Assembly (NCBI GenBank): GCA_002748425.1
Contig: PDSJ01000010.1
Coordinates: 1 to 64,000 of the forward strand
Length of the DNA: 64,000 nt
DNA from: a candidate division KSB3 bacterium
GTDB taxonomy: Bacteria > Moduliflexota > Moduliflexia > Moduliflexales > Moduliflexaceae
Direction: 5' to 3'
Of this stretch, positions 8,581 through 17,855 are shown one piece after another. The first letter of the stretch is position 1. Each line of letters begins with the position of its first letter. A program made the position numbers and the translations under genes. The notes under the pieces were generated by a model. That model ran no database searches, was not told where the DNA came from, and saw only the letters and a program-made list of their open reading frames with translations.

Positions 8581-8760
8581 AAGGGCAAAGACAATATTAT
8601 CTTTCTCAAAGATAACGTTACTGTTGGGCATACTGCTGTTGTACACGGATCTACGATTCATTCAAACTGTTTAATCGGGATAGGGGCCATCCTTCCCGAC
8701 AATGCAGAAATCGGCGAATATTCTATTATCGGAGCCGGAACGTGCGGTCCGTCAGGGTGA
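8581..8760 (+). pseudogene. gamma-carbonic-anhydrase-like fragment
   Basis: This frame encodes about 59 residues of left-handed beta-helix hexapeptide repeats. It includes DNVTVGHTAVVHGSTIH, then LIGIGAILPDNAEIG and EYSIIGAGT, before a premature stop. That is the central part of the gamma-carbonic anhydrase/YrdA family, whose members are usually about 170-180 residues. There is no start codon or ribosome site: the frame closes at a stop just upstream (TAA at 8575-8577) and the C-terminal third is missing. I read it as the remnant of a decayed gene. Confidence 0.6.
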
Positions 8761-8814
8761 GTATAAGAATGCGTATCTTGCAGCAATCTCACAATGAAAG
8801 GAGGTGTTGAGCTC

Positions 8815-9267
8815 ATGAAAAAAGTGATCTTACTGATGTTGTGTCTGGCGCTCATGGCTGGTTCAGCGTCCGCGATGGTGCAATATTCCGGCTACGCACA
8901 GGGTGCACAGAGTGCTTCTCCGGGACAATACAGAATGATTCCGGGTGGCGGAGGATATGGTTGTGGTATGGTAGATCCCACGAAATATCCGGGTTCTACG
9001 GAGTATTGCACAAAATGGATCCCGGGCCATTGGATTCAAGTCCGTGTGATGGTGCCTGGGCGCTGGGTGAATCGGCCGGTCTGGATTCCGTCTTATCCCA
9101 AAATGCAGCAAAAATGGGTTCCGGGATTCTGGCAGACCAGAGCCACAAACGTCCGTCCGGATTTGCAGATCTGGGGTTCTTCACAACATGGCTGGTTTGG
9201 AAGGCCATACCAGCAGGACAGCGGAGGCTATTTTACTCCGCAGGGAATGTGGGTTCCCACCCAATAA
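8815..9267 (+). CDS. small secreted Trp/Pro/Gly-rich repeat protein
   Basis: A 150-residue exported protein. AAAGGAGGTG precedes the ATG at 8815, which begins a clear signal peptide (MKKVILLMLCLALMAGSASA). An in-frame ATG at 8794 lies before the ribosome site and is rejected. The mature protein carries repeated aromatic turns: WIPGHW, VPGRW and WVPGFW, spaced about 20-30 residues, reminiscent of the YXWGXW/WXPGXW repeat proteins found in envelopes of many diderms. It has two Cys (in GCGMV and EYCTKW). Function unknown; periplasmic or surface location is inferred. It stands alone between a pseudogene and recG. Confidence 0.75.
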   Translation: MKKVILLMLCLALMAGSASAMVQYSGYAQGAQSASPGQYRMIPGGGGYGCGMVDPTKYPGSTEYCTKWIPGHWIQVRVMVPGRWVNRPVWIPSYPKMQQKWVPGFWQTRATNVRPDLQIWGSSQHGWFGRPYQQDSGGYFTPQGMWVPTQ

Positions 9268-9320
9268 TCCTGACGTTTTAAGGCGCAACGGAGCAAGTCC
9301 TGTCTGTTCGGATACGATGC

Positions 9321-11951
9321 TTGAATCTAGAAGACAAGGGCTTGCTCTTCTTTTTGCTTGTGCGACACAACGCGATTCAGCGCATTCGAAAACCTCTTGA
9401 GTACTGCGCTAAACATGATTTTGTCCATATCGAACGCCTGCGCGGCCTTGAACACACTGTCATTGCGTGGGTCGAGCAATTCAGCGATTCCGTAGAACTT
9501 CCGGATGGTCAACAAGATCTACTGAGGCGCTTTCGCCGGATCTTTCAGGACTATGACCGCAAAAGCCGAACTGAGAAAATCCCGATCGTTCAGCAGGCCT
9601 TTCAGCTTCTGGACCAGCTCGAGCCTTCAGCAGAGGCAGGAGCACTAACTGTCCAAAACGATCAGCGCACACGCTGCACGCCGTCTTCCAATGATAAAGA
9701 GTTCTCTCCCCTTGAAGAAAGAAACATAGTGGACAGTCCTCACCCTCGATATGAGTTGAAGAAGCAGATTCAATATGTACGCGGCATCGGGCCGAAACGG
9801 GCTCGCTTGCTGAACAGGCTCGGTATCCACAGCATCGAGGAAGCGCTTTTCTTTTTTCCCCGGCGCTTCGAGGATCGTCAACGAATTCAGAAAATCGCGC
9901 AATTACGTCCGGGAAACGAACTTCGCACGGTCTTTGGGACCGTAAGAACCTGTGGAGTGGCGTCAACAGCCAGGCAGCGCAACAAGATTTTCGAACTGGT
10001 GCTTGAAGACGAAACCGGACAATTTACAGCCAAATGGTTCAATCAAACCTATCTCAAGAAAATCTTTCAGGCCGGAAAGCAGGTCGTTTTGAGCGGGAAG
10101 ATTCGCATGAAGCGTTACGGCGGCGGGCTCGAGATGGTACAACCGGAATACGAAATCCTCGACAGAGGCGAGGATGAAAGCGAACTCATCCATACTGGCC
10201 GTATCGTTCCAGTCTATCCCCTGACAGACGGCTTGCATCAGAAAGATATGCGAAAAATGATGAAGGGTCTGATCGAGCGCTACAGCCCTGTGATGAAAGA
10301 ACACCTGCCGGAACACATTCGTCACAAGCATCAACTCCTGCCTCTTACAGAGAGCTTGCAACGCATCCATTTCCCTGCAAGTTCTGATAATGCAGATGTC
10401 CTGAACGCTCAAAAATCTCCGGCTCACCGACGCATGATTTTCGATGAATTTTTTGTACTTGAGCTGGGGCTGGGACTGAAACGCCATTATGTGCAGACCC
10501 GCGAAAAAGGGATTGCTTTTCGTTTTGACGGTCTGTTAGAAAAATATTTGCGTGAATCGTTGCCCTTTTCTTTAACAAACGCCCAAAATCGAGTGACGTA
10601 TGAAATTCAAAAGAATATGCGTTCCTCACGAGTGATGAATCGTCTGTTGCAAGGCGATGTCGGTTCGGGAAAAACCCTTGTAGCGTTTATTGCACTCTTA
10701 TCGGCAGTCGAAGCCGGATATCAGGGCGTCATTATGGTTCCAACGGAAATTCTGGCTGAACAGCATTTTCGAAAAATTTCCGAGGAGCTGCGACGGCTCA
10801 ACGATTTTATCGCCCGCAAAGGCGACAGAGGGCTTGAAAAGCTTCGCAAAGCCCGCCAGCCGGATCTCTATTCCTCGTCAGGTTCGGACCGAATCAGCGC
10901 GGGCCTGCTCACCGGCGGCATGAAAACACGCGAGCGGGACGAGCTGCTCCGCTCGATCGAACGCGGTGAAATTGATATCGTCGTTGGAACGCATGCCTTA
11001 TTGCAGCACGATGTCAGCTTTCACAATCTGGGTTTTGTCGTGATTGATGAACAGCATAAATTCGGTGTCATGCAGCGAGCCGGCCTGAAGGCCAAAGGTG
11101 TCAACCCGGACGTCCTGATTATGACTGCCACGCCGATTCCCCGGACGCTCTCGCTGACCATATACGGCGATCTCGACGCGTCGATCCTCGACGAACTGCC
11201 ACCAGGGCGAACGCCTGTGATCACTCAGCGTTTCTACGAAAAAAATCGCGCACGCGCCTATCGTCTGATTGCCCGAGAGATTGAAAGCGGCCGCCAGGCA
11301 TATATCGTCTATCCGCTTGTTGAAGAAGCGGAAAAGCTCGACTTGAAGGCAGCAACTGAGATGTCTCAGCATCTGGCGCAAGACATTTTCCCGCAGTACA
11401 ACGTCGGCTTGGTGCATGGCCGCATGAAAAGCGCTGAAAAAGAAATGCAGATGCAGGCTTTCAAAGACCGCAAGCTCCAGATTCTGGTTTCCACGACAGT
11501 CCTCGAAGTTGGCATTGATGTCCCCAACGCAACGCTGATGCTGATCGAACATGCCGAACGTTTCGGCCTTTCCCAGCTTCATCAGCTTCGCGGCCGGGTT
11601 GGTCGCGGGGGAAAGCAATCGTACTGCCTGCTCATGACGTCCTTCCCCATGAGCAGCGAAGCCCGGCAGCGCCTGGATGCCATGGTCGAGAGTAGCGACG
11701 GCTTTGTGATTGCCGAACGCGATCTGGAAATTCGGGGGCCTGGAGAATTTTTCGGGACAAAACAATCTGGAATCCCGGATTTGCATGTCGCTGACGTACT
11801 ACGCGACATAGCTCTGCTTGAAGAGGCACGAAAGGAAGCTTTTGCCATCGTGCGGCAGGACCCTGAACTCAAGCGTCCGGAGCATCGCCCGCTCAGGGAC
11901 GCTCTCGAACAGCGCTGGCAGAAAAGTCTGGATTTGCTCAGTATTGGCTAG
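9321..11951 (+). CDS. recG: ATP-dependent DNA helicase RecG
   Basis: Branched-DNA helicase that remodels stalled forks and Holliday junctions. 876 residues, longer than the roughly 690 of E. coli, because of a 150-residue N-terminal extension before the helix-hairpin-helix segment (IQYVRGIGPKRARLLNRLG). The wedge/OB domain follows, then the helicase core: Walker A GDVGSGKT, DEQH box (VIDEQHKFGV), TATPIPRTLS and, near the end, GPGEFFGTKQSG. The start is uncertain: TTG at 9321 gives the longest frame but has only a weak ribosome site. Extended RecG forms are known in several phyla. Convergent with pnp. Confidence 0.93.
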   Translation: MNLEDKGLLFFLLVRHNAIQRIRKPLEYCAKHDFVHIERLRGLEHTVIAWVEQFSDSVELPDGQQDLLRRFRRIFQDYDRKSRTEKIPIVQQAFQLLDQLEPSAEAGALTVQNDQRTRCTPSSNDKEFSPLEERNIVDSPHPRYELKKQIQYVRGIGPKRARLLNRLGIHSIEEALFFFPRRFEDRQRIQKIAQLRPGNELRTVFGTVRTCGVASTARQRNKIFELVLEDETGQFTAKWFNQTYLKKIFQAGKQVVLSGKIRMKRYGGGLEMVQPEYEILDRGEDESELIHTGRIVPVYPLTDGLHQKDMRKMMKGLIERYSPVMKEHLPEHIRHKHQLLPLTESLQRIHFPASSDNADVLNAQKSPAHRRMIFDEFFVLELGLGLKRHYVQTREKGIAFRFDGLLEKYLRESLPFSLTNAQNRVTYEIQKNMRSSRVMNRLLQGDVGSGKTLVAFIALLSAVEAGYQGVIMVPTEILAEQHFRKISEELRRLNDFIARKGDRGLEKLRKARQPDLYSSSGSDRISAGLLTGGMKTRERDELLRSIERGEIDIVVGTHALLQHDVSFHNLGFVVIDEQHKFGVMQRAGLKAKGVNPDVLIMTATPIPRTLSLTIYGDLDASILDELPPGRTPVITQRFYEKNRARAYRLIAREIESGRQAYIVYPLVEEAEKLDLKAATEMSQHLAQDIFPQYNVGLVHGRMKSAEKEMQMQAFKDRKLQILVSTTVLEVGIDVPNATLMLIEHAERFGLSQLHQLRGRVGRGGKQSYCLLMTSFPMSSEARQRLDAMVESSDGFVIAERDLEIRGPGEFFGTKQSGIPDLHVADVLRDIALLEEARKEAFAIVRQDPELKRPEHRPLRDALEQRWQKSLDLLSIG

Positions 11952-12015
11952 ACAAGGCAGGAACACACGTTCGCAGAACAGAGATGAGCCTCTCCTGCCA
12001 TATCATGCTGTTGCC

Positions 12016-14148
12016 CTATTCCCGGCTTTTTGCGGCTTTTTCCTCAAGCAGAACAGCTTTGCGGCTTAACTTGATCTTGCCGCGTTTATCAATACCGATC
12101 ACTTTCACCAGAATTTCATCGCCTTCCGCGACCTCATCAGTCACTTTTTTCACGCGATGTTCTGCCAGCTCAGAGATATGCACCAAGCCGTCAGTGCCAG
12201 GCAGTACTTCTATAAAAGCCCCAAAATCAACGATAGTCCGCACCTTGCCAAGATAGATTTTCCCTTCCTCGACTTCTTCAACCAGACGTTCGATCATGGC
12301 AGTCGCTTTATCTGCAGCGTCCTGATCGGTGGAAGCAATACTGATCGTACCGTCGTCCTCGATGTCGATTTTAGCGCCACTTTCTTCGACGATTCCCCGA
12401 ATGACTTTGCCGCCCGGGCCGATGACAGTTCTGATTTTATCAGGATCGATTTTCATTGTGAAAATTCTGGGGGCGTAGGGCGACAGCTCGTCGCGCGGCG
12501 TGACAATCGCCTCTTCAATTTTTCCGAGGATAAACATGCGGCCTTCACGGGCCTGAGCCAATGCTTTTGTAAAGGTCTCATGGCTGATCCCGCATATTTT
12601 CAAATCCATCTGAATGGCGGTCACCCCGTCTCGTGTTCCAGCGACCTTCAGATCCATATCTCCAAGGTGATCCTCCAGGCCGGCGATATCTGAAAGAATC
12701 ACAGCCTTACCGTTTTCCCCAGAGATCAAGCCCATTGCAATTCCGGCCACCGGGCTTTTAATCGGAACCCCGGCATCCATCAAGGCAAGTGTCCCGCCGC
12801 AGACGGTCGCCATCGACGACGAACCGTTGGACTCCAGAATATCCGACACAAGCCGGATTGTGTAGGGAAATTCCTCGGCCGGCGGCAAGACCTGGGCGAG
12901 CGCACGTTCAGCCAGCGCACCGTGTCCGATCTCCCGCCGTCCTGCACCGCGCAGCATTTTCACCTCTCCCACCGAAAATGGCGGAAAATTATAGTGAAGC
13001 ATAAAGCTTTTCGTACTTTCCCCTTCGAGGGTGTCCAGACGTTGCTCGTCTGCTGCTGTTCCCAAGGTCGTGACAACCAGAGCCTGCGTTTCTCCGCGAG
13101 TGAAGACCGCAGACCCGTGTGTCCTCGGGAGCTCTCCGACATGACAGCTGATCGGTCGGATCTCATTCAGAGCGCGACCGTCGACGCGCTTGCCCTTGTC
13201 CAGAATATTTGCGCGCATCACCTCTTTTTCGACATCATGGATAATTCCGGCAATGGCTTTCGATTTTTCAGCGAGCTCTTCGTCATCAGCTTCGATAAAT
13301 TCTTCCAATGTTTCATCAAAAAGTGCGTCGATTTTTTCCTGATAGGCTTCCTTCCCGAGCTTCAAGGCTTCATCATACAGGCGATCTACCCGCTCTTTTG
13401 AGAATCTTGTCACCCGGTCGCTCAGGCTGTCTCCACTGTCTTCGACGCGGACATCCTGTTTTGTCACAGCAAGCCGCTGCTGAAGCTCTCTTTGCATCTC
13501 GATGATCTTCTTAATTTCCGTATGTCCGAACGCCACGGCGTCTGCCAATACATGTTCCGGGAGTTCTTCAGCTTCGCCCTCGATCATCACAACAGCGTCA
13601 TACGTTCCAGACAGCACAATATTCAGATCGCTTTTTTCCAACTCCTCTGACGAGGGATTAATGACAAATTCATCATGAATCCTGCCGACTCGAAGCGAAC
13701 CGATCGGCTCCAGGAAAGGAATATCTGAGACCGCTAAAGCGGCAGACGCGCCGATCATGCCGAGGACATCCGGTGGGTTGACGCCATCTACAGACAGCAC
13801 TGTGGCGATAATCTGCACTTCATTTTTATATCCATCCGGAAACAACGGACGGATCGGGCGATCGATCAGCCGGGCCACCAGCACTTCGTGATCGCCTGGT
13901 TTCCCTTCCCGTTTAAAAAAGCCGCCGGGAATTTTGCCGGCAGCATACGCTTTTTCACGATATTCGACCATCAGCGGGAAAAAATCGATCCCCTGCCGAA
14001 CGTCTTTAGAGGCCACAGCGGTAACGAGCACAACCGTATCGCCGCAGCGCATCACTACGGCTCCATTCGCCTGTTTTGCCAGACGCCCTGTCTCTACAGT
14101 GAGCACCTTTCCGCCTAAATTTACCTGGACTGTTTCTGCTTTTTGCAT
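12016..14148 (-). CDS. pnp: polyribonucleotide nucleotidyltransferase (PNPase)
   Basis: Phosphorolytic 3'-5' exoribonuclease of the RNA degradosome, 710 residues, normal length. There are two RNase PH domains (residues about 1-230 and 310-540) joined by an all-helical segment, then a KH domain (IRTVIGPGGKVIRGIVEES, about 560-620) and an S1 domain (GKVRTIVDFGAFIEVLPGTDG, about 625-695). It is the last gene of truB-rpsO-pnp and is preceded by a strong hairpin at 14177-14221 that may mediate RNase III-type autoregulation. GGGATG lies about 9 nt before the ATG. Confidence 0.97.
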   Translation of the reverse strand: MQKAETVQVNLGGKVLTVETGRLAKQANGAVVMRCGDTVVLVTAVASKDVRQGIDFFPLMVEYREKAYAAGKIPGGFFKREGKPGDHEVLVARLIDRPIRPLFPDGYKNEVQIIATVLSVDGVNPPDVLGMIGASAALAVSDIPFLEPIGSLRVGRIHDEFVINPSSEELEKSDLNIVLSGTYDAVVMIEGEAEELPEHVLADAVAFGHTEIKKIIEMQRELQQRLAVTKQDVRVEDSGDSLSDRVTRFSKERVDRLYDEALKLGKEAYQEKIDALFDETLEEFIEADDEELAEKSKAIAGIIHDVEKEVMRANILDKGKRVDGRALNEIRPISCHVGELPRTHGSAVFTRGETQALVVTTLGTAADEQRLDTLEGESTKSFMLHYNFPPFSVGEVKMLRGAGRREIGHGALAERALAQVLPPAEEFPYTIRLVSDILESNGSSSMATVCGGTLALMDAGVPIKSPVAGIAMGLISGENGKAVILSDIAGLEDHLGDMDLKVAGTRDGVTAIQMDLKICGISHETFTKALAQAREGRMFILGKIEEAIVTPRDELSPYAPRIFTMKIDPDKIRTVIGPGGKVIRGIVEESGAKIDIEDDGTISIASTDQDAADKATAMIERLVEEVEEGKIYLGKVRTIVDFGAFIEVLPGTDGLVHISELAEHRVKKVTDEVAEGDEILVKVIGIDKRGKIKLSRKAVLLEEKAAKSRE

Positions 14149-14176
14149 AATGTCACATCCCTTCCCTGCAATATGC

Positions 14177-14221
14177 GAGAAGGGCTTCTGCTACGCGAGG
14201 CACGCAACAAAAGCCCTTCTC
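14177..14221 (-). promoter_or_regulatory. stem-loop between rpsO and pnp
   Basis: An 11-bp perfect inverted repeat (GAGAAGGGCTT / AAGCCCTTCTC) with a 23-nt partly paired loop lies in the rpsO-pnp gap, 28 bp before the pnp start. In E. coli the equivalent spot carries an RNase III-cleaved hairpin used by PNPase to control its own message. No long T-tract follows, so a processing or stability function fits better than termination. Confidence 0.6.
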
Positions 14222-14270
14222 ACAATGGCAGGGTCAGAAGGTCATACTCCTGAGCATCATCATCGAATGC

Positions 14271-14540
14271 TTACTTCCGGAGTCCTAACTCTTTAATTAA
14301 CGCCTGATATCGCGCAACACTCTTGCCTTTCAGGTATTCGAGCAGGCGGCGGCGTTTTCCAACCATTTTTAACAATCCCCGACGGGAGTGATGGTCTTTT
14401 TTATGAACTTTGAAATGTTCGGTTAATTGATTGATTCGCTCGGTTAAAAGGGCGACTTGAATCTCAGGAGAACCGGTGTCAGTTTCATGAATACGATGCT
14501 GGCTAATAATTTCATGCTTTTGCTCTTTTGTTACAGACAT
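14271..14540 (-). CDS. rpsO: 30S ribosomal protein S15
   Basis: Primary 16S rRNA-binding protein of the small-subunit platform, 89 residues, exactly the usual length. The signature runs from [19 protein letters not shown] through [20 protein letters not shown] to the basic end. GGAGG sits 7 nt before the ATG. Located between truB and pnp, the order found in many bacteria. Confidence 0.97.
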   Translation of the reverse strand: MSVTKEQKHEIISQHRIHETDTGSPEIQVALLTERINQLTEHFKVHKKDHHSRRGLLKMVGKRRRLLEYLKGKSVARYQALIKELGLRK

Positions 14541-14752
14541 GGAAAAACCTCCACGATTGTGCTCTGATAACAGTTAACGCGCCATCGCCGGAACACGCAC
14601 CGTAGTCAGAGAATCACAGTAATTAGGAAGAGACGACTACTTCAGATGCTAAAACATCCAGAACAGGCTGAATTGTAAAGAAAAAAATGCGAGCTTCAAT
14701 GTTTTTTCTGGCAGTATGGCGGAGATCCACCATGTTGAGGGGCATTCTACGC

Positions 14753-15679
14753 TCAGTGAGAAAAAACCTTTATAGGACGGATTTTCCTGAGAATGCCTTC
14801 TTCATGAACAACAAGGCGTTCTTTTGCCAGGGCAAGAAATTCTCCGGCAGGATTATAAAGCCGCAGGACCTGCTCTTCTCCGGCCGCTGCGATTTCTCTG
14901 GTGCAGTGCGGTGACAAGTACTGCAACTCTGCACCATAACGCACACGAGCGGCGGCGTCTTTATTCAGCGTCAGAGCAGGAAAATCCTGCAAGACCGTAT
15001 CCACCGGGCGCAGCGTCTGTGCACGTTCCGCCCCAGGCTGCTTTTCAGCAAGCTGAGCCAGGGAATAGGCTTCATGCACCTGAAATCTCCCGATCCGCGT
15101 TCTCCGCAATCTGGTCAGATGAGCTCCACAGCCCAGAGCTTCCCCCAAATCGTGGGCGAAGGTGCGGACATAGGTGCCTTTCGAACACACGATACGAAAT
15201 GAAACATAGGGAAGCGACACATCGTGAATGATCAAAGATTCGATCCTGACGGTTCTGGCTTTGCGTTCAATGGTCTTCCCAGCACGAGCCAGGGCATATA
15301 AGCGCTGACCATTCACTTTACGGGCGGAGAACATTGGCGGAATTTGAGAAATTTCACCAACAAAGGACGAGCGCAGCCTTTCAAGCTCAGACCGTGCATT
15401 CGCCGGAACCGTGCGCTGTTCGAGCACTGTTCCGGTCAGATCCTGCGTATTGGTCGTTTCTCCAAGCTTCATCATCGCTTCGTACTCTTTATCGCACTCG
15501 ACAATATACTGAAGTGATTTTGTCGCCTTTCCCAGACAGAGAATCAACAAACCTGTGGCAAACGGATCAAGCGTTCCTGCATGACCGATTTTCTTCATGG
15601 CATAGAGTTTTCGCAGCTCTCTCACCACATCGTGGGAAGTCATGCCTGCTGTTTTATCGATCAATAATACGCCGTTCAT
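14753..15679 (-). CDS. truB: tRNA pseudouridine-55 synthase
   Basis: Forms pseudouridine 55 in the T-loop of tRNAs. The catalytic motif HAGTLDPFATGLL is near residues 37-49, with the start MNGVLLIDKTAGMTSHDVV typical of the family. I start it at 15679 (308 residues) because AGGGAG lies just upstream. A longer in-frame start at 15703 adds only eight atypical residues. The C-terminal 80 residues form the PUA-like/TruB-C segment. First gene of truB-rpsO-pnp; the 5' region has a TTGACA (15795-15790) but a poor -10. Confidence 0.95.
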   Translation of the reverse strand: MNGVLLIDKTAGMTSHDVVRELRKLYAMKKIGHAGTLDPFATGLLILCLGKATKSLQYIVECDKEYEAMMKLGETTNTQDLTGTVLEQRTVPANARSELERLRSSFVGEISQIPPMFSARKVNGQRLYALARAGKTIERKARTVRIESLIIHDVSLPYVSFRIVCSKGTYVRTFAHDLGEALGCGAHLTRLRRTRIGRFQVHEAYSLAQLAEKQPGAERAQTLRPVDTVLQDFPALTLNKDAAARVRYGAELQYLSPHCTREIAAAGEEQVLRLYNPAGEFLALAKERLVVHEEGILRKIRPIKVFSH

Positions 15680-16006
15680 AGGCTCCCTGAAAAAATTTCT
15701 CACGCAAAGGCCACTGTCTTCCCGCTTTTTTCTGAGCGCCTTTGCACACGATCATCACCAGACCTGTTAGCGCCAATTCAGTGAGTTTTGTCAAGAAAGA
15801 ATGCGAGTTACGCTCTGCATAGAAGACGCATCGCGACATCCCACACTGTCAGGCCTCTGTGAGGAAAAATTCTTGGCAGCACAGCACGAATAGCTTGACG
15901 GAATTCTCATTTTCCGAAAGACTTGCTAGACTTATCCTGAAGAAAAGACTTGGTTCTGTGTTGAGTTCCCCCGACTCAGCCCAGAAGGAGGAAGCCGAAA
16001 GAGCAT
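15680..16006. other. divergent intergenic region truB / radical SAM gene
   Basis: No gene seen. On the minus strand a TTGACA occurs at 15795-15790 facing truB; on the plus strand TTGACG at about 15893 faces the radical SAM gene, with only weak -10 matches. AGAAGGAGG at about 15984 precedes the radical SAM start. Confidence 0.4.
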
Positions 16007-17773
16007 ATGAACATCGTACTTATTTCACCGGATTTACAAAGCTCACACTTTAAATTTACTCCGAGAGAAGTGAAATCCTTTTGGTTTGCGAAGTTGACTT
16101 TGCCACATCTGGCTGCGTTGACTCCCGATGATATTGAGGTCAAACTAACGGACGAGGCTGTCGAACCGATCGATTTTGATGCAGCGGTTGATCTTGTCGG
16201 CATCACGGTGAACACGTATCTCGCCCCACGTGCGTATGAGATTGCAGCGGAATTCCGCAGGCGCGGCGTGCCGGTCGTCCTGGGCGGCGTGCATCCTTCC
16301 CTCTATCCCGATGAAGCCCGTCGTCATGCTGATGCCATCGCGATTGGCGAAGCTGAAACCATTTGGGAGCCGATTCTCCGGGATGCAGAGCGGGGAAAAT
16401 TGCAGCCAGTCTATCGAGCCACTGAATTTTGCGACCTGAAAGACTTACCGCTGCCGCGCCGGGATTTATTGAAACAAGATGCCTATCTGACCACAAATAC
16501 GATCCAGACAACACGCGGCTGTCCCTTTGACTGCGATTTTTGTTCTGTCACGGACTTTTTCGGGCATACCTACCGCTGTCGTCCTCTGCCGGAAGTCTTA
16601 CACGAAATCGAGACTCTGGACCTCAACCGGCCGCTGGTCTTTGTGGATGACAACATCATCGGACGTCCGCAATATGCCCTGGAACTCTTTAACGCCATGA
16701 AGTCCTACAAGGTACGCTGGGGCAGTCAATGCAGCATTAATCTCGCGAAACACCCCACGTTGATGAAAGCTGCTAAAGACAGCGGATGCGTCGCAATGTT
16801 CATCGGAATCGAGTCGATCAGCCAGGAAAACCTTCGCGACGTGCATAAGGGTGTGAACCAAGTCGATAAATATTACGATGCGATCCAACGGATCCACGAT
16901 CATGGCATCTCCATCAACGCCGGTATGATCCTGGGAATGGATCATGATGACGAAGGTATCTTTGAACGAACTCTGGAATTTTTAGAAAAAACAAAGATCG
17001 AATACGCCACATTTCATATTCTGACGCCGGTGCCCGGCACGATCCTCTATCGGCGTATGGAAGAAGCCGGACGCATCATCGATCGGGACTGGTCGAAATA
17101 TAACGGTGGGCATACGGTGTTCAAGCCGAAGCACATGTCACCAGAAGCCCTGGAAGAGGGCTATTACTGGACTTATCATCAATTCTATTCCATGCGTTCG
17201 ATCCTCAAACGCATTGCCGCGCCAAAGCTTGAAATGTTTTATAAACTTGCGCTGAATTTAGCCTATAAACGCATGATTCACCGTTTTCCAAAAGGCGAAC
17301 TCCCTGAAATCGCCAAACTGCTGCACAGCATGAACGGTGAAGTCCACGCGATCCCCTCAGTGAACACCAAGGGCTTAATTCCGCGGACAATTGAAGCAAC
17401 TCAGATCACCGTCCGTTCGATGGGGCACCGTGTCGATCGTTTTCTGAAGATCCGTGTCCACCAGCATCATTGCTGGGAAGCTCTGATGGTTGAATTAACA
17501 GGCGTGCTGAACGGAATCTCCGCCCGACGCTTACGGGAGCGTATCGCCTATGCCCTGCAAAAGACCCGTTGGGATATTATCGTGAACTTCGAACATGTGC
17601 AGTTTGTCACTCTGTACGGTCTTAAAAGCTTTCTGCCGCCTTACGACAACCGCACCCAGACGACCATCAAATGCCTGCACGTTCCTTCGCACTTTCGGAA
17701 ATATCTCGAAGATTTTCACCAGGGGCTGCAATTTATCGACGCAGAGGAAGAAGGCAGCGAAGCTCTACACTGA
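16007..17773 (+). CDS. B12-binding-domain radical SAM protein with C-terminal STAS-like domain
   Basis: 588 residues, cytoplasmic. Order: a cobalamin-binding-type Rossmann domain (residues 1-140, with GVPVVLGGVHPSLYPDEA), a radical SAM domain with the [4Fe-4S] motif RGCPFDCDFCSV (about 170-181), then a helical DUF4070-like region typical of this class. Residues about 480-588 are unexpected. The pattern LMVELTGVLNGISARRL, then WDIIVNFEHVQFVTLYGL, matches STAS-type anti-anti-sigma folds. Class members modify hopanoids, lipids, antibiotics or tetrapyrroles; the substrate here is unknown. The B12 dependence fits the adjacent, convergent cobalamin genes. The last residues (EEEGSEALH) look like a genuine end. 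Confidence 0.82.
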   Translation: MNIVLISPDLQSSHFKFTPREVKSFWFAKLTLPHLAALTPDDIEVKLTDEAVEPIDFDAAVDLVGITVNTYLAPRAYEIAAEFRRRGVPVVLGGVHPSLYPDEARRHADAIAIGEAETIWEPILRDAERGKLQPVYRATEFCDLKDLPLPRRDLLKQDAYLTTNTIQTTRGCPFDCDFCSVTDFFGHTYRCRPLPEVLHEIETLDLNRPLVFVDDNIIGRPQYALELFNAMKSYKVRWGSQCSINLAKHPTLMKAAKDSGCVAMFIGIESISQENLRDVHKGVNQVDKYYDAIQRIHDHGISINAGMILGMDHDDEGIFERTLEFLEKTKIEYATFHILTPVPGTILYRRMEEAGRIIDRDWSKYNGGHTVFKPKHMSPEALEEGYYWTYHQFYSMRSILKRIAAPKLEMFYKLALNLAYKRMIHRFPKGELPEIAKLLHSMNGEVHAIPSVNTKGLIPRTIEATQITVRSMGHRVDRFLKIRVHQHHCWEALMVELTGVLNGISARRLRERIAYALQKTRWDIIVNFEHVQFVTLYGLKSFLPPYDNRTQTTIKCLHVPSHFRKYLEDFHQGLQFIDAEEEGSEALH

Positions 17774-17855
17774 AGGTCTGGCAGAGCCGTCACATCTGTC
17801 AGACCTTGCATTGCCGCCTGTTTGATACGCTCGCCACGCTGAGAAGAAGAGCGCC

